In this document: piece by piece, positions 23,999 through 35,762 of the stretch
How the letters are laid out: each line of letters starts with the position of its first letter
How positions within the stretch are numbered: position 1 is the first letter of the stretch
Source: Schistocephalus solidus
Lineage: Eukaryota; Platyhelminthes; Cestoda; Diphyllobothriidea; Diphyllobothriidae
DNA: 64,000 nt
Assembly: GCA_017591395.1 (NCBI GenBank)
Contig: WEDG01001338.1
Location: forward strand, 62,001-126,000
Reading direction: 5' to 3'
The notes under the pieces: model-generated
The model's input: the letters and a program-made list of their open reading frames with translations, nothing else
The model's database searches: none
Told to the model about the DNA's origin: nothing
Made by a program: the position numbers and the translations under genes

Positions 23999-24179
23999 GT
24001 TTAAATGGACTTACGTTATAATCATCTCGTGGTACACAGTCGAAACAGCCTCGACAACCCTAAAAAAATGGAGACTCATCTTTACGCAAATGCTTTTATC
24101 GGTCCTATTTAGCCTCAGAAGCTTCAAACAGGTCGAAACTCCGAGGTTTTTTTATAGTTTCCTTAAGGCATGGGAATAC

Positions 24180-24240
24180 AAGTGACCTTGTGCTAAATTC
24201 CGTGGGCATGATGTTTAGGGTTAGAACACGGGAACTGTTA
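24180..24240 (+). repeat. MITE-like fragment
   Basis: TTGTGCTAAATTCCGTGGGC, TGTTTAGGGTTAG and AACACGGGAACTG echo the internal left part of the family at 10.19 kb. Very short. Confidence 0.35.
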
Positions 24241-24447
24241 TACCGCCTGGCCACCTCTATGACGGAGGTGGTTCTTATTCCTCCGTCTTACCCTATTTTT
24301 AAAGCACTTGGCAAAGGCAAAAGGCAGTTGTATGACCATTTTTTTGGGAAAATCGAATTGCGCTAGCATAATTTAGCGCTTATTTAATCTGACGTCATTG
24401 GTACTGTTGGCCACCGCCTATACGGGCTAACCCCAATTCACCCAGAG

Positions 24448-24612
24448 TTGGATTTATTTACCGGCAATTTAAATGCTTTCAAGGGCTGAATTATTCCTAC
24501 GCCTTGGGGGTGGACGACTTCAAGGCGAGCTACACGATCGAGCAACGATTCATCGCAGGGGCGCATGCGGTGCGTTGGTCAGCAGATCGCAGAGTAGCCG
24601 TAAGGCCAAGTA
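24448..24612 (+). repeat. 160-bp duplicated block, copy 2
   Basis: Second copy of the block at 23205-23372, about 1.24 kb downstream in the same orientation. Both copies start next to TTTAC/CTAC-TGGCAAT-like sequence, so the boundary is defined within a few bases. Confidence 0.85.
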
Positions 24613-24949
24613 CTGTGTGAGAACTAGAAAGAATTTATCAGGAATAGCTACGTACCAGGTTCCTCTCGGGACAGATTTTCCGGCCACTTTTGTCACTATA
24701 GGCGTAAGATAAGGTCTTGCGGGTTGTGTCCATATTGCCACACATGCTGGGTTGTCCGTAACCTTGCAGGGTACCGCCTTGGTTGATTTCAACAGAAATC
24801 AGATCGACCCTATCGGCTACTGCACAGAACATCTGTTGCGTTGTTCTGGCTGTCGCTTGAAGTGAGGGTGATTGATTGACCTCAGAACGGGTTGAAGTCA
24901 TTTGCTCATCCTCTTAAAGGTGCAGTTTCAGCGCGATTTCTCTAAGATT

Positions 24950-25042
24950 AAGACCGTCCTAAACTGATTAGGACAGTCTAGGACAGTCTGGGGGCAGTCT
25001 AAGACAGTCTAGGACCGTCTAGGACAGTCTAAACTGATCAGT
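24950..25042. repeat. 10-base minisatellite AGGACAGTCT
   Basis: About seven units of AGGACAGTCT (variants GGGGCAGTCT, AAGACAGTCT, AGGACCGTCT) lie between two copies of CTAAACTGAT (24959 and 25030). The left end AGACCGTCCTAA can also pair with TTAGGACAGTCT, giving a hairpin. Confidence 0.85.
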
Positions 25043-25049
25043 GGCGTAT

Positions 25050-27480
25050 TTGGAGAGGCTTAAAGGTGGTAGACTCCCTTATTGGTCACTCCGCCGGTGG
25101 CAAGTTTTTACTTGCTGTTGACCTCAGGAGGACGTAGCTCCATTTGGTGTAATTTTTTTTGCTTGGGCGCTGTGGGGGCAGTTCTTCTCGAAGAACAGCA
25201 GCTGAATCTCTTCACCGCTGGTGTACGCGCACGGGGGAAATTTTTTCCTTCCAATACTTTCATTTATCCTCAAGATGTTCGTCCTTGAGAAGTTCTACTT
25301 GATCCATATTGCTACTTATTTTTGGAAAAAAGGAAAAATCTTTATTTTAAATAATTACTCCCATCATAATGACCGGGAAACGAATTATTATTTAATGAGG
25401 GAAAATAATGCTAAAATAAAAATGAAGAGTGCTAGGAGGACCAGTCCGATCTCAGTTTCTGTTATTTGGTCTCATTGCAAGTCTGGAACTGTAAATGGAT
25501 GGTCTGACTGATGTCTGACAATGACGTACCACGAAAGTCACATCGGGCTCAACGAAGTGAGATCCTTCCGAGCCAGGTGATGGGCAAAACCATATGCAGT
25601 CCTAAATATCTTCCTGTGATGGTATCGACTAAGAAGAAACAAGCAACATCAGTGTTCGCAGACCCTAAAATGAGAACATTTATTTTTATTTACTCAAAAG
25701 AAATGACTAAATAACGGTAAAACTTAAAGGGGATAATGGAGACACTTCGAAATAGCCAGGTTAAGGGCAGTATGTAGTAACAATTTTCTAATTCACAACA
25801 AGACTGAACTAAAACCAGCCGCTCCGAAATGTATGCTTAGATGGTCACCTTCAGGAGTTTTTCCTTCCACAATATGTTCTTCCTACTTGGAGTACAATAG
25901 TCCAGGCAATGCTTGAATATTTTTGCTGAAAGCGATTCACTTCGCTTGATATGGTGAAATAACTAAATATAATTAATATAATTAAATTATGTTGAAGTTC
26001 CTTTGAAAAAAAACTTTATTAAGTAAATTTTCGAGGCTGGAATCCCAATTCGTCTTCAGAGAAATGGGAGTTGTACACAAAACAGTTAACCTTGAACAAT
26101 GCCTACCACAAGATTCGATGGTTGGCTAAAGATTGAGCCAAGAGGCGTCCAATGCTTTAGTATATCTTGTCGATACTGACTGTGTTCGCTTCCACTTGAC
26201 CTTGAGAAATGTGTAAGTGGCATCCAAGTCGATATGCTTGTTAATGCATGCCTCGTCTGAATGCATTGTCTCCAGGACTTCGTGGGCTTTCCTTGTTGGT
26301 CAGGCGCCAACGATGTGGGTATCCTCTCAATATAATCGATATAATGATGTATGGTTATTTGGCTGAGGTTCAGTGCTTAAATAATCCATCCACTTAATAG
26401 AAAATCCATAGTTTAGAAATGTGATTAGTAGGATGAGATGGCATTACTGAAGGGTTGCTTCTGTTAGTACCGTTATTGCTGGCATAGTGTACAGTATTTA
26501 AAAGTGACGGAATGGTGTTGAGGTTTGACGCTTTCAGAGGGTTTACTGCGGTCTTGGGGGTCGTTTCAGGAAGCGAGATGACAATGCTTCAATCTAAACT
26601 TAATCTGATTTTACAAGAGATTAGATATTATAGGGGAATAGGAGTTGAAATTGAGGTAAAAATAAGGTACCGGAAAAGCAGGAAGTCGTCGGAAAGAATG
26701 ACTGAATTCTGGATCGGAAGATGGTCACAGTCGAAACAAGTGAACTAACTTCAGACTCCAACGTAGATGACATGGTTTAAGCCCCTTTAAAGAGTTGGTG
26801 ATCAAGCCCATTAACTTATATAGCCTATTCCAAGAAAATATTCATCAAAATTTTTCAACAAGGCATCGGTTAGAAAGAATTAATTGGGTGGGGTTGGAGT
26901 ACAGATTAGCATGCAACATAATCCCAAGATATTTTAGTCGCGGCAGGATGTCGGTAGTTGAATGCGCCTTTTTTGGTCTGGAAAACTGACTTATAACGTA
27001 GTATCAGAGATGTAGGTGAGTTAACTTTGAATTCCCTTTTTGTACATGCATGTTATCGTATCAACAAAAAGTATCTCAGTTTGCTGGCGAGACCAATTGA
27101 TATGAGTCAACTGGGTGGAACAAAATTGAAAAAAAATCCCAGTGATGTTTAGGAAAAAACTGTCACACTTGGGGGACGGGCATCTTGGAGGTCACCTGGA
27201 TCATCACCGAAGTGCGGAAGATGCAACCAGACACTTCCTTGCTGATTGAATAGTCCGCCGAGTGGTTTAAAAGGCAGAAATATCCCCCCCAAATCGTCCT
27301 CGGTCTATTGCGGTAGAACGCATGGACTATGGCCGCCAGATTCGGCTGATGCGAGCACTCACGGTGACACCAAGGTGTGCAGATAGTTAAGCAATGAAGA
27401 GCTCGAGGACCTCCACACGGGAATTATATGAGAGTGCGAGCCCTCGCATGAAAATAATAACACATAAAGAAATGTTACTC
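25050..27480. other. Unrecognised stretch
   Basis: No gene, repeat family or RNA recognised. An A/T-rich patch with TATAATTAATATAATTAAA lies near 25970. Confidence 0.4.
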
Positions 27481-27489
27481 AAATATAGC

Positions 27490-28445
27490 TAGCAGTATTC
27501 TAAATGATTTATTTTTCTGATGTCGCTCTCGCAGCTTTCAGTTCGTGTTGTAGCACGCATCATTATATCGATCGAACTTTCGCTTGAAAGCCTCCAGGGA
27601 TTCCGACAAAACAACATACAGAAGAAGATTATTCCAAGCTTCGACCACTCTTTTGGAGAAAAAGTACTTCCAAGAGTCTAGCCTAGCCCCAGTCGCACGT
27701 AATTTGAGAGGAGGACCTCTCAATTTCGTTGTTGTTGCTAACTTGACGAAATCGCCTGGGACCAGACAGCAGTCCTGAATGCATAGTATGCAGAATGTTA
27801 CTATCGGGTCTCCCTGAAGCTGTCTTTAGTGCAAGGGAAAGAGATTGAGATTGGACAGCCATGTTTCCTAAGGCTGTGAACCCTGACCAAGGACAAGTTT
27901 GGTTGCTCGCCTTTGGACCTTTTCGAGGATGTTGATGCCCTTCGCCAACCAGGGTCTCCAAGCTTGGATAGCGGACTCCACCTGCGGTCGTACGCAGGTT
28001 CCGAAGATTTTGGTGAAGCAGTCGTCATTGAAGGCTGAAAAAGCTCGTTTGACGACGTACAGAATCGGCATTGCTGACTTCGTTACCTTTGCGTAATTTA
28101 AGAAAGTTTCAAGCGAAGGCGTGATCCAGACTCTCAGGTCCTTTTGGGCATCCACTTCTTTCGATGGTATGCTATTTAGTCAGTAAACCATACGATTCGA
28201 AGGATTGCTTTTCCCGACTCGTATGATGTTGCACTTGCTCTCATTGAACAGTAAGATCCAGACCTTTAACCATTTTTGGAGTCGATTTAAGTTTACCTGC
28301 AAGTTCTCTTCGTCAACTGTAGTTTGAATATGATCATCGGCAAACATGGTAATATCGCAGCCCATTTTGTTGGTGCAATCATTGATGTAGACAATGAACA
28401 AAATCGGGCCGAGAACAGAGCTTTGGGAACACCACTATCGGGCGT
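27490..28445 (-). pseudogene. LINE reverse transcriptase, 3' part (CR1/Jockey-like)
   Basis: On the minus strand the frame runs from a GVP..SSVLGPILF-type segment (28440-28395, split by a small frameshift) into FIVYINDCTNKMGCDITMFA, where FADD is the catalytic Asp motif (about 28345). Then come LQVNLNRLQKWLKVW, SKCNIIRVGKSNP, AQKDLRVWITPS, AILYVVKRAFSAFN, VRPQVESAIQAWRPW, ILEKVQRRATKLV (27910) and, near the end, GARLDSWKYFFSKRVVEAWN with FKRKFDRY. This is the order of a LINE of the CR1/Jockey type. Several frameshifts and an N-terminal truncation (endonuclease and early reverse transcriptase missing) mark it as dead. LINEs of this kind could mobilise SINEs in the same genome, though shared 3' ends were not seen. 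Confidence 0.85.
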
Positions 28446-28639
28446 GGTATTATGTATTAATTTTCGACGTATCTATAAATTCGAGCATTTTTATAGCAAA
28501 CAAGTAAAAAAATATTCGTTCTTGTACTTAGTTAGTAGCAAATATATCTTCTTTAAAATTGAAGAAAGGGTATCCCGCGTTTTAGAAAAGTCGGATATTA
28601 TGAGATGTTGTGAGACAGTGAAATGTTCCTTCACATAGT

Positions 28640-29215
28640 ATCTTATCGGTTCGTTTCTTAATGCTGCATATGAGGTATACACCATGACCAATATAAATTA
28701 AAATTGTTCTCAGTCCTATCTGACTTATTTTAAATAGCCTGGTGAAATGTATGATTTTTCTTATGCGGAAAGTATACAGCACGTAGTTTGGAAAAGCTAA
28801 ACGCAAGTTCAACCGCATGTCGGGTTCAAATTAATTCTGGAATTAAAAAGTATTTTTAAACCTAAAGATACCTTTCTTCAAGCATAAAATTTGAAGAAAA
28901 CATTATTTTCTACCAAATGAGCACAAGAAAGAATCATTTTATTAATGTCTTCTCTAAAATATATTTATATTTATGGGGCCTTTGAAAATTGATTGGAAAA
29001 AATCATACTATATAAGCAGTCGTTTTTTACCGAGTGTAGGTTTTGCAGACAACCGGAAATAAGCTCATTTAAAAGCATGTATTAGATCGTGACTGAAATA
29101 TCGGAGGATTATGCTGCCTAATAATCAACATTACTGTCCAATATAAGTAATATTTTCTAATAAAAACATTTAATTAGGTAGATTGGTAACTATACCAATT
29201 GAAAACTTAAATCTG
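28640..29215 (+). repeat. T-family interspersed repeat, longest copy
   Basis: Includes the left flank also seen at 6.2 kb (GTTTGGAAAAGCTAAACGC), then AAGCATAAAATTTGAAGA, CTACCAAATGAGCACAAGAA, a GTAGGTTTTGCAGAC segment, GACTGAAATATCGGAGGATT and TAATATTTTCTAAT. This copy suggests a unit of at least 500 bases. It begins about 200 bases to the right of the LINE. Confidence 0.6.
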
Positions 29216-29461
29216 TTTTGACTGCAAGTAGATCGTTATGACTGTATTCGAAGAACTACTCCCAGGAAAGGTAAGACAGGGAACAGCTTCGGGAGGAATT
29301 CAGCCTTGGATGTCCTTGAAAGTACCGAATATCTTCCCTGGTAAGTAGGCAGACACTATCAGGCGTAATTATGAAGAAGTACGCTGGAACCCAAAGCAGC
29401 GAATATGAGTCTAGGAGAGTAGATAAGAATAAAAACGTATTGAGTTAGAGCGTTGAACTTA

Positions 29462-29690
29462 TAACAAAAGTTTTAGGTGGTGCACCCCATCGGATTGGGT
29501 ATGACTAACTGTTGATGACTAATAAGCAAGAAATGATCATTCCAGTCTCTTTTGCCTTTGTTGGCAATGTTCAGCTGCCTAGCCGTTGTGTGGCTGCTGG
29601 TGGAGCTCGAGGATAAGTCCTACAGCAGAACGGGACGAGGGAATTCCGTAAGAGATCGTAGAGTGTTAATCAATGAAAAATATAAACGTT
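29462..29690 (+). mobile_element. tRNA-derived SINE, head truncated
   Basis: Starts in the body at GGTGGTGCACCCCATCGG, continues with TTGATGACTAATAAGCAAGA, CATTCCAGTCTCTTTTGCC, then the tail TGGAGCTCGAGGATAAG and AGAGATCGTAGAGTGTTA. The tRNA-like head is absent. Confidence 0.7.
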
Positions 29691-29964
29691 TTGAGGCGGT
29701 TGGGGTGAGCTTTACATCTTGAAGTACGGATAAAGAAGAATAAAAGGCAAAACGTATACTGCCCGCTCAAGATTTCCTTATTCAGAAATATAGTTTTAGG
29801 GAACTTTCAAAAAACCAGCTTCACTGGCGACATTTCCTAGGGCTATACATCAAACAATTGCAGAAGCCACATAGCTATTTGCTTAAGGAGTTTCAATAAC
29901 AATTTATTGTTTTTAGCCAGTCTGGTACATATATATGTAGAGCCATAATTTGATTGCCGAAAAA

Positions 29965-30062
29965 TACAAGGGAGACTGGAATGGACATTTCTGGCTGATT
30001 AAATTTCATTAGCCAGCCAGTCATATATTGTACAGTGGTGAACCTAATTCATGTCAAATACC
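29965..30062 (-). mobile_element. SINE fragment
   Basis: GGGAGACTGGAATGGACATT, TCTGGCTGATT and CATTAGCCAGCCAGTCATAT correspond to the 3' body of the SINE on the minus strand; the rest is lost. Confidence 0.65.
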
Positions 30063-30079
30063 GAAATTCACGAAAAATT

Positions 30080-30190
30080 GATAATCACTCGCAAACCGGC
30101 ATCAACGCATGTACCAATGCTTTGAAATATTAATGGACAGTTTTAATCGACTTTAAAACTTGACGAAAATGTGAAAAGTAATATCACTTT
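30080..30190 (+). repeat. Short dispersed repeat shared with 13.87 kb
   Basis: See 13870-13965; the shared order includes CGCAAACCGGCA and AATGGACA. It starts directly after the SINE fragment. Confidence 0.5.
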
Positions 30191-30199
30191 GTTGTAAAA

Positions 30200-33100
30200 T
30201 ACTGACTTTGAAAAACGGCAAGTTATGAAAACGTAAAAAATCACAGTGAAATTGATGAATAAATTTAACTGGAATGTTCACGTGATAGCGTAAGCTTACC
30301 ATTTTGAGTTTATTACGAGAAATACCTTTTTTGTCAAATTTCTATATAGGTATTTCAGGTATTGATAACAATTAGTTTAAGATTGTCATTTAAATACTGT
30401 TTAATAATTTGCAGTGTTCGCTGTTTTCAATTGATTGGAAATACCTGTATATCTTAATCTATGGGTTTATCAAAAACTTCAAAATAAGATGAGATTTACC
30501 GAAATAGTGAGCTTTTGATTATTCCTTCTAATGACGATGGTCATTTGCGTCATATTTGCGGATTCGCCTAAACATGAAAACTAATTGCCGATAAAGCTGT
30601 ATATCCACATCAAAAGTCGAAAATTAATAAGCCGAAGATCAATTAAAAACGTTTTATAATAAGTTAGTCGTTTACAAAGTGCGTTAATTAGATACTTTGC
30701 TGGCGAATATCTGCGGACTTTACATTCTTCTAAGTTAAGTCAAGGTGAAAATGTGGAAATTTTATAGGTTTTGTGACTTTCCTGAAAATGAGTGATGCAT
30801 TTTCGGATGAAAAATGAAAGAAATCATTTTTCGCTTCACATTGAAGCGTTTTTTGTTGCATTTTTTACTTTAATGCCCCGTTCTAAGACTGTAAATACGC
30901 AACAGAATATCCAAATATATACTAAGACTTTGCGCAAACATCTAATCTCCGTTCATTGCTTTTCTAAATTCCGGATTAGCGGAAACTACAATATACAAAA
31001 ATCATTCCATCACATACTTCTAATTCAACATAGGTGTTTCTGCAGTCCAGCTCTACGCTATCTTGTACGTATTTTGCTAATGGTCTTTATTTTCACCATA
31101 GTAAAACAAAAATACTGATTAACGAGTTTATTCTGGCATTTTGCCCCCAAAAGTGTCAGAAATTTGCATAAAGTAATTTCTACAGTTGAATGCTTTGTTT
31201 GCTTCTGGAAAACATTGCGATTCCTTACACTTGTCTTCACCTGCTTTTAATTGAATCAATATCGAAATTTTCGGTTCCAGAAGGGATTTATTCGAAACCT
31301 TTCTCATTTCTCCATTATTCCTTTATTATGCGTGGATAGGAGACTTCTTGCGAGGGCGCAACAGGTCGAGCATATCCTGAACGATGAACGCTCTTTCAAA
31401 CGAAGTGAATTACTGTTCTGCCTAGCGTGCGCAAAAACCCTCTATAGATGGAAAAGAAGTTCATTTAGTTACTGTTTCAGCTACTGTATGTAAAACTGTA
31501 TGAACAAGACAATTTTACCAACTCCTGCCATGCTATGAGGCGGGATCCAATACCGATTTAAAGAAACTGTCAAAAAAAACGGACATAATGATGCCATCGC
31601 TGAACTCTCAAATCAGATTACTTTTGGCTCTGGTTGCTCATCTGTCAAAGCATTTTGAGGCATCTACGCCCGATTGCCGTTGGGTGATGCAATAGCCCTT
31701 TACGACCAAAATCCTGACTGAACTTGCACTGCCAGTAAACTTCTCCACGGGGCAGTAGCGGAACTCCGATGCGTACTGCACCCTGGGCTCCGTTATTGGC
31801 TGACTCGCAGAGATCGTCAGGCTACCAACCTTCAGCCGACAGCCTTGAAACTAACACTGCCACATGCACCGATGCACTCCATGCCTGCTTCGACTTTAAG
31901 GCGTGACTCATCGAGTAGAAGTTGTTTTCACCAGCTTCGCAACGTCATGCAAGTTTATGCTCATACAACTGCACCCACACATTAACCCACCCGTCTTGAA
32001 CACGCGCCTCTCACGTGCATGGTTCGAGGACGCAAATGTTTAAATTGAGTGCAGCGACACATGAAGCAGCCAATCAGCAACAAAGTCGTGTGAAGTAGCC
32101 TAAAGCGCGATAGGGCAGGCTAATTAAATTTTGTCTTGAAGGCGGCAAGCCAAGTGGAAGCACAGAAATACTGAGGTAATAATGCAATTATCTAGGGTCA
32201 AGCGAAAGATGTTGAAGGGAGCTCGAGTTACCTTGCGGATCGTCAGATATGCAGGCTACCGCTTAACTCGGGTCTGGAATGTGCGTAAATTTGACGAGTG
32301 AATGTTCCTCTCAAGATTGCAGTAGACAGACTTTGAGCAAGTGGAACCCTTCAAGTGACAAGCTATAGAAAATAGTGGAACTGTTTCGGTAGTTTCTACG
32401 AGTTACCACGAGAAATCTTCTGGGTGTTTTCTTCCTTCCTTTTTTCCTAACCCGGTGCATAAAAACTGTTTAAATGAGCTTTCACGAATTCTCCTCCAGG
32501 CTAATACGCTGAACAGGGTAGTAAACTTGTCAAACAGCATGACTTTTTATGACAGACAAATGTTCCCGGAGCTGGGAGACTGATTTTGTCGTCGGCAGAA
32601 TCGGGTTACGAAAACAGCCACCGAAGAACAGGCGTCACGATAAACTGACTACGTAGATTTCATGAAACCTATGTGGCCAACGGTAGACATAAGGCACCGA
32701 TTACGTTCCATTGTACGCAGGGGCCTGGGGTCGTCGATTAGATAATCGTTGCTGGTGTCATTACTACAATGGATTGCCCCGGTGACGTTGAATAGCAGTT
32801 CTGTACCCGAAAGACCAGTCAAGAATCTACAGCCATCCCAGCAACCCTCTGTAGTCCGAAAAAATCCATTCGGGTTTGGGAACGACCCCACTTAACTAAC
32901 AGTTCGAGCATAGTCAGCAATTGAATCCACTGTGAGCTGCACGGCATGGCGGGCACAGGGAAATGCCTCTCGCCTGGATTAGTTTATAGTGATAGCAAAC
33001 TTGCGCAGCACCTATTGCACAGTCTTTACCCTCGTCCACCTCAGCCCGGTGGCGTGGCAAAGTCAGTACGCTCCGAGGTGCACTCGGGCCTAGTGGCAGA

Positions 33101-33250
33101 CAAAACTCAACAGCATGTCTACGCGTTTCGCACAGGATCTGGTCCGCATACAAGGTTTAAAGAAAACAGACAGCTCGGATCCCACGCAGATTCCCTATCT
33201 CATGAAATCGCAACCGAAATGCTGAAATTTGTTTTCGATTCAAATAAATC
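30200..33250. other. AT-rich then mixed unrecognised stretch
   Basis: 30.2-31.5 kb is AT-rich without motifs. 31.6-33.25 kb has more balanced composition and opposing open frames near 32649-33260, but no protein family, splice pattern or repeat match was recognised. Confidence 0.4.
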
Positions 33251-33254
33251 ACAT

Positions 33255-33580
33255 AAGTAGGATTGCATTAATGATTGTCTGGCAGCCTAATTCCGAAATT
33301 TTTCAGTCATGGTAGCATGCAGGCCTTAGAACGAATTTATTTCTGACAACCTGCAAAAAGTAAACTTTGTAAAAAAATGGCTACATAAGTAGTATGCAAT
33401 TTTCTCATTTATTTTCGATGCTCTTGTAAATTCAGCTATATTTTACACAAAAACTTCACAAAAATATTATTTGTTGTACTCGTTTCATAGCGAACTGCAT
33501 CTTTTTTAAATTTTAAAAAGTTTTTAGTCATGCGATTTTTAAAGACCTTGAAATGTTTATCCATAATACATCATATCCGT
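33255..33580 (-). repeat. T-family copy, inverted arm
   Basis: Complement of the T core: CCGAAATTTTTCAGTCATGG, GACAACCTGCAAAAAGTAAA, ATGGCTACATAAGTAGTATG and CTATATTTTACACAAAAAC. With the rightward copy at 33.69-34.10 kb it makes an inverted pair with about a 110-base spacer. Confidence 0.65.
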
Positions 33581-33689
33581 CTATTTATTAATGTTACCTA
33601 CAGTGGATATAACAAGATCCAAAGCCATTTCAACATTTTATGAGATCTTTGTGACCTCTTCTTCATACCGTAAAGAAATTCGGAATTTT

Positions 33690-34100
33690 TCCTTCCACAG
33701 AATGTATGGTAGGGTTCAAAATCATTCAGCAATTTAGAAACTTTCTAAAAGCCGAAAAATATCACTTTTTCATGCATAAAATTTGAAGAGGACGTCATTT
33801 TCTATCAAATAAGTAAAAGAAAGAATATTCATGTGCAGGTTTTCTATAAAATGTATTTAAATTGAGTAGAGCATCGAAAATACCTGAGAAAATTGCATAC
33901 TACTTATGTAGCCATTTTTTACAAAGTTAGCTTTTTGCAGGTGGTCAGAAAGAAACTCGTTCAAAGGCCTGTACCCTACTGTGACTGAAAAATTTCGTGA
34001 TTAGGCTGCAAAATAATCAGTATTACAATCCTACTTATGTGATTCATTTAAATCGAAAACACACTTCAGAATTTCGGTTGGCAATTTATGAGGTAGGGAA
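33690..34100 (+). repeat. T-family copy, direct arm
   Basis: CATGCATAAAATTTGAAGAG, CTATCAAATAAGTAAAAGAA, GCATACTACTTATGTAGCC, TTGCAGGTGGTCAGAAAGA, CCCTACTGTGACTGAAAAA, AAATCGAAAACACACTTCAG and TTTATGAGGTAGGGAATC. This is one of the best complete core copies (about 400 bases). Confidence 0.7.
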
Positions 34101-34104
34101 TCCG

Positions 34105-34170
34105 TGCTGGGAGTGAAGTGGGAGTACCATGAAGGCCGTATTAATAAGGATTCATCTATTGCATACAACG
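34105..34170 (+). repeat. R-family fragment
   Basis: AGTGGGAGTACCATGAAGGC followed by CGTATTAATAAGGATTCATC resembles AGTGCCATAAAGGCC..ACATTAAGAAGGA at 5.72 kb. It abuts the end of the T copy. Confidence 0.5.
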
Positions 34171-34659
34171 ACATGACATTATTTTTAGTTTTGAGACTGC
34201 TTGAACCTAAAGTTTTTTCAGCCTCTAGAGAGAGAATCTTGGGAGCTCACGGAATGCGAAAAATCTACGCACCATCTCCAGTCTGCCCGATTCGAAGTTG
34301 CCTCAGTTGCCTGTCGGATGGAGCGCAAGAGCTAGAGTAAGGCCAATTCACTGCTTTCGTCGTTGACATCCTACAGTTGGCGTACCCTACAGTCTTCACG
34401 GCGCTTTATCGGCCGTGGCAGAAAAAGCTATCAACTGATGGGATAAGTCCTGTTGTCCCTAGACTGCGGGTCAAGCCGCAATGATTTCTTCCAATACCAG
34501 TTTGTGTGCGTGTATGGGCCACACGGTTAAGGGGTTCACTCTCAAGTTCTGCCAGCAGCCACAATCAGGCTGCGCTAAAAGCTGTGGCTTTTATGACAAC
34601 CAACTGACGGAGTTATTCGGTTCTTTCCTCAGGACAGAGAGTCAGGCCAAACTGGCTCC

Positions 34660-34945
34660 AGAAAAGAAAGGGCAGCCTGGAGCAACCATTTCTGGCTTAT
34701 TAGCCATCATCAGCCAGCTATACCCAACCCCAGGTGGTGCACCATACGAGGATCGAAACCACGACCCCTTTTTCAGAAGTCTAACACGCTAAAGATTGAG
34801 CCATGGGCTCGTTGTCTTGGTGGTTTAGATCGGGAATATTGACTTGCATTCGTTGATGAACACTCATTGATCGCTACCGGAACTAACTCGTCCTGTTCTG
34901 CCTTGCGGCTCACTCTAGAGTCCCGCCAGCATCCGCACAGTGAAT
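34660..34945 (-). mobile_element. tRNA-derived SINE, copy 1 of a head-to-tail pair
   Basis: CATTTCTGGCTTATTAGCC, ATCATCAGCCAGCTATACCC, AACCCCAGGTGGTGCACC, CGAGGATCGAAACCACGACC (complement of box B region), TTGAGCCATGGGCTCGTTG (complement of box A region), then the 5' flank GATCGGGAATATTGAC. The neighbouring unit follows at a period of about 280 bases. Confidence 0.85.
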
Positions 34946-35080
34946 ACAAAGGGAGACTGGAATGGCCATCTCTTGCTTATTGGTGGTCATCAACCAGTCA
35001 TACTCACCCCAAGGTGTTGCACTACCGGAGGCTCGAACCCGCGACCTGTTGATTAGGAGTCCAACGTGTTAACTTTTCGT
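34946..35080 (-). mobile_element. tRNA-derived SINE, copy 2, 5' truncated
   Basis: GGGAGACTGGAATGGCCATC, TTGGTGGTCATCAACCAGTC, ACCCCAAGGTGTTGC and GGAGGCTCGAACCCGCGACC (box B on the minus strand is intact). It ends at CCAACGTGTTAAC before box A. Confidence 0.85.
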
Positions 35081-35225
35081 TTTAACCAAAAATGGTCACT
35101 CCAGTCTACATGGTCTTTGTTTGTTCTGCCCCTAATACTAACCACGCTGCGGCTGTTGTTGGAACTCGAGAGTGAGCGCCAAGGCAGAATGAATCCAGTG
35201 AATCCCGTAACTGATCAGTTTAACC
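35081..35225 (+). mobile_element. SINE fragment, opposite orientation
   Basis: AAAAATGGTCACTCCAGTCT, then the family tail CTGTTGTTGGAACTCGAGAG, GTGAGCGCCAAGGCAGAATG and CCGTAACTGATCAG on the plus strand. It abuts copy 2 tail to head, so the cluster holds both orientations. Confidence 0.7.
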
Positions 35226-35429
35226 AACGCAGACGCAAGCGTCCACCGCGAGTAGATGCAGCAATGGCGACGCACGCGGCATCCATCTCACTCTCTCCTC
35301 CTTTGACCACCTGATCCCGAGAGAAAGATAATGTCACTAAGATCGGAAGACGCGAGCGCAGTTGCCAGTGGGGTTAAATATACCACCTAAGCGTGTCACA
35401 CAAGACCCGGTCAGCTCAAAATCCACGAG

Positions 35430-35525
35430 GCTTCTATAAAGGCGGCTAGAATCTCGTATACTTGAAAGCGCTATTGAAGTCAGATTAGAGATGAGTTAGT
35501 GCAGCCTACCTCACAGTCCAAAATT
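35430..35525 (+). repeat. R-family fragment
   Basis: GCTTCTATAAAGGCGGC, then AGTTAGTGCAGCCTACCTC and ACAGTCCA resemble the R block at 5.73-5.78 kb; strongly diverged. Confidence 0.4.
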
Positions 35526-35762
35526 TATTTCAACATATTTCCATGCTGTTTTGGCCAAATTGGAACGATGCAGCACGTGCAATCGGCCTTGAGCGATGGA
35601 AAGATGATCGTGATCAGTCAGCGCGAGACGCAGATGGGCGGGGTCCCAAAACCACAATGACTGCTCCCTTCTACAGTGGTCAAATAGTCCAACCGTCACA
35701 AGGGTTGACGTACAACACTGCTCAAGTAAGTGAGCACAGCGGTGACCTACGTAGGAATTGGG

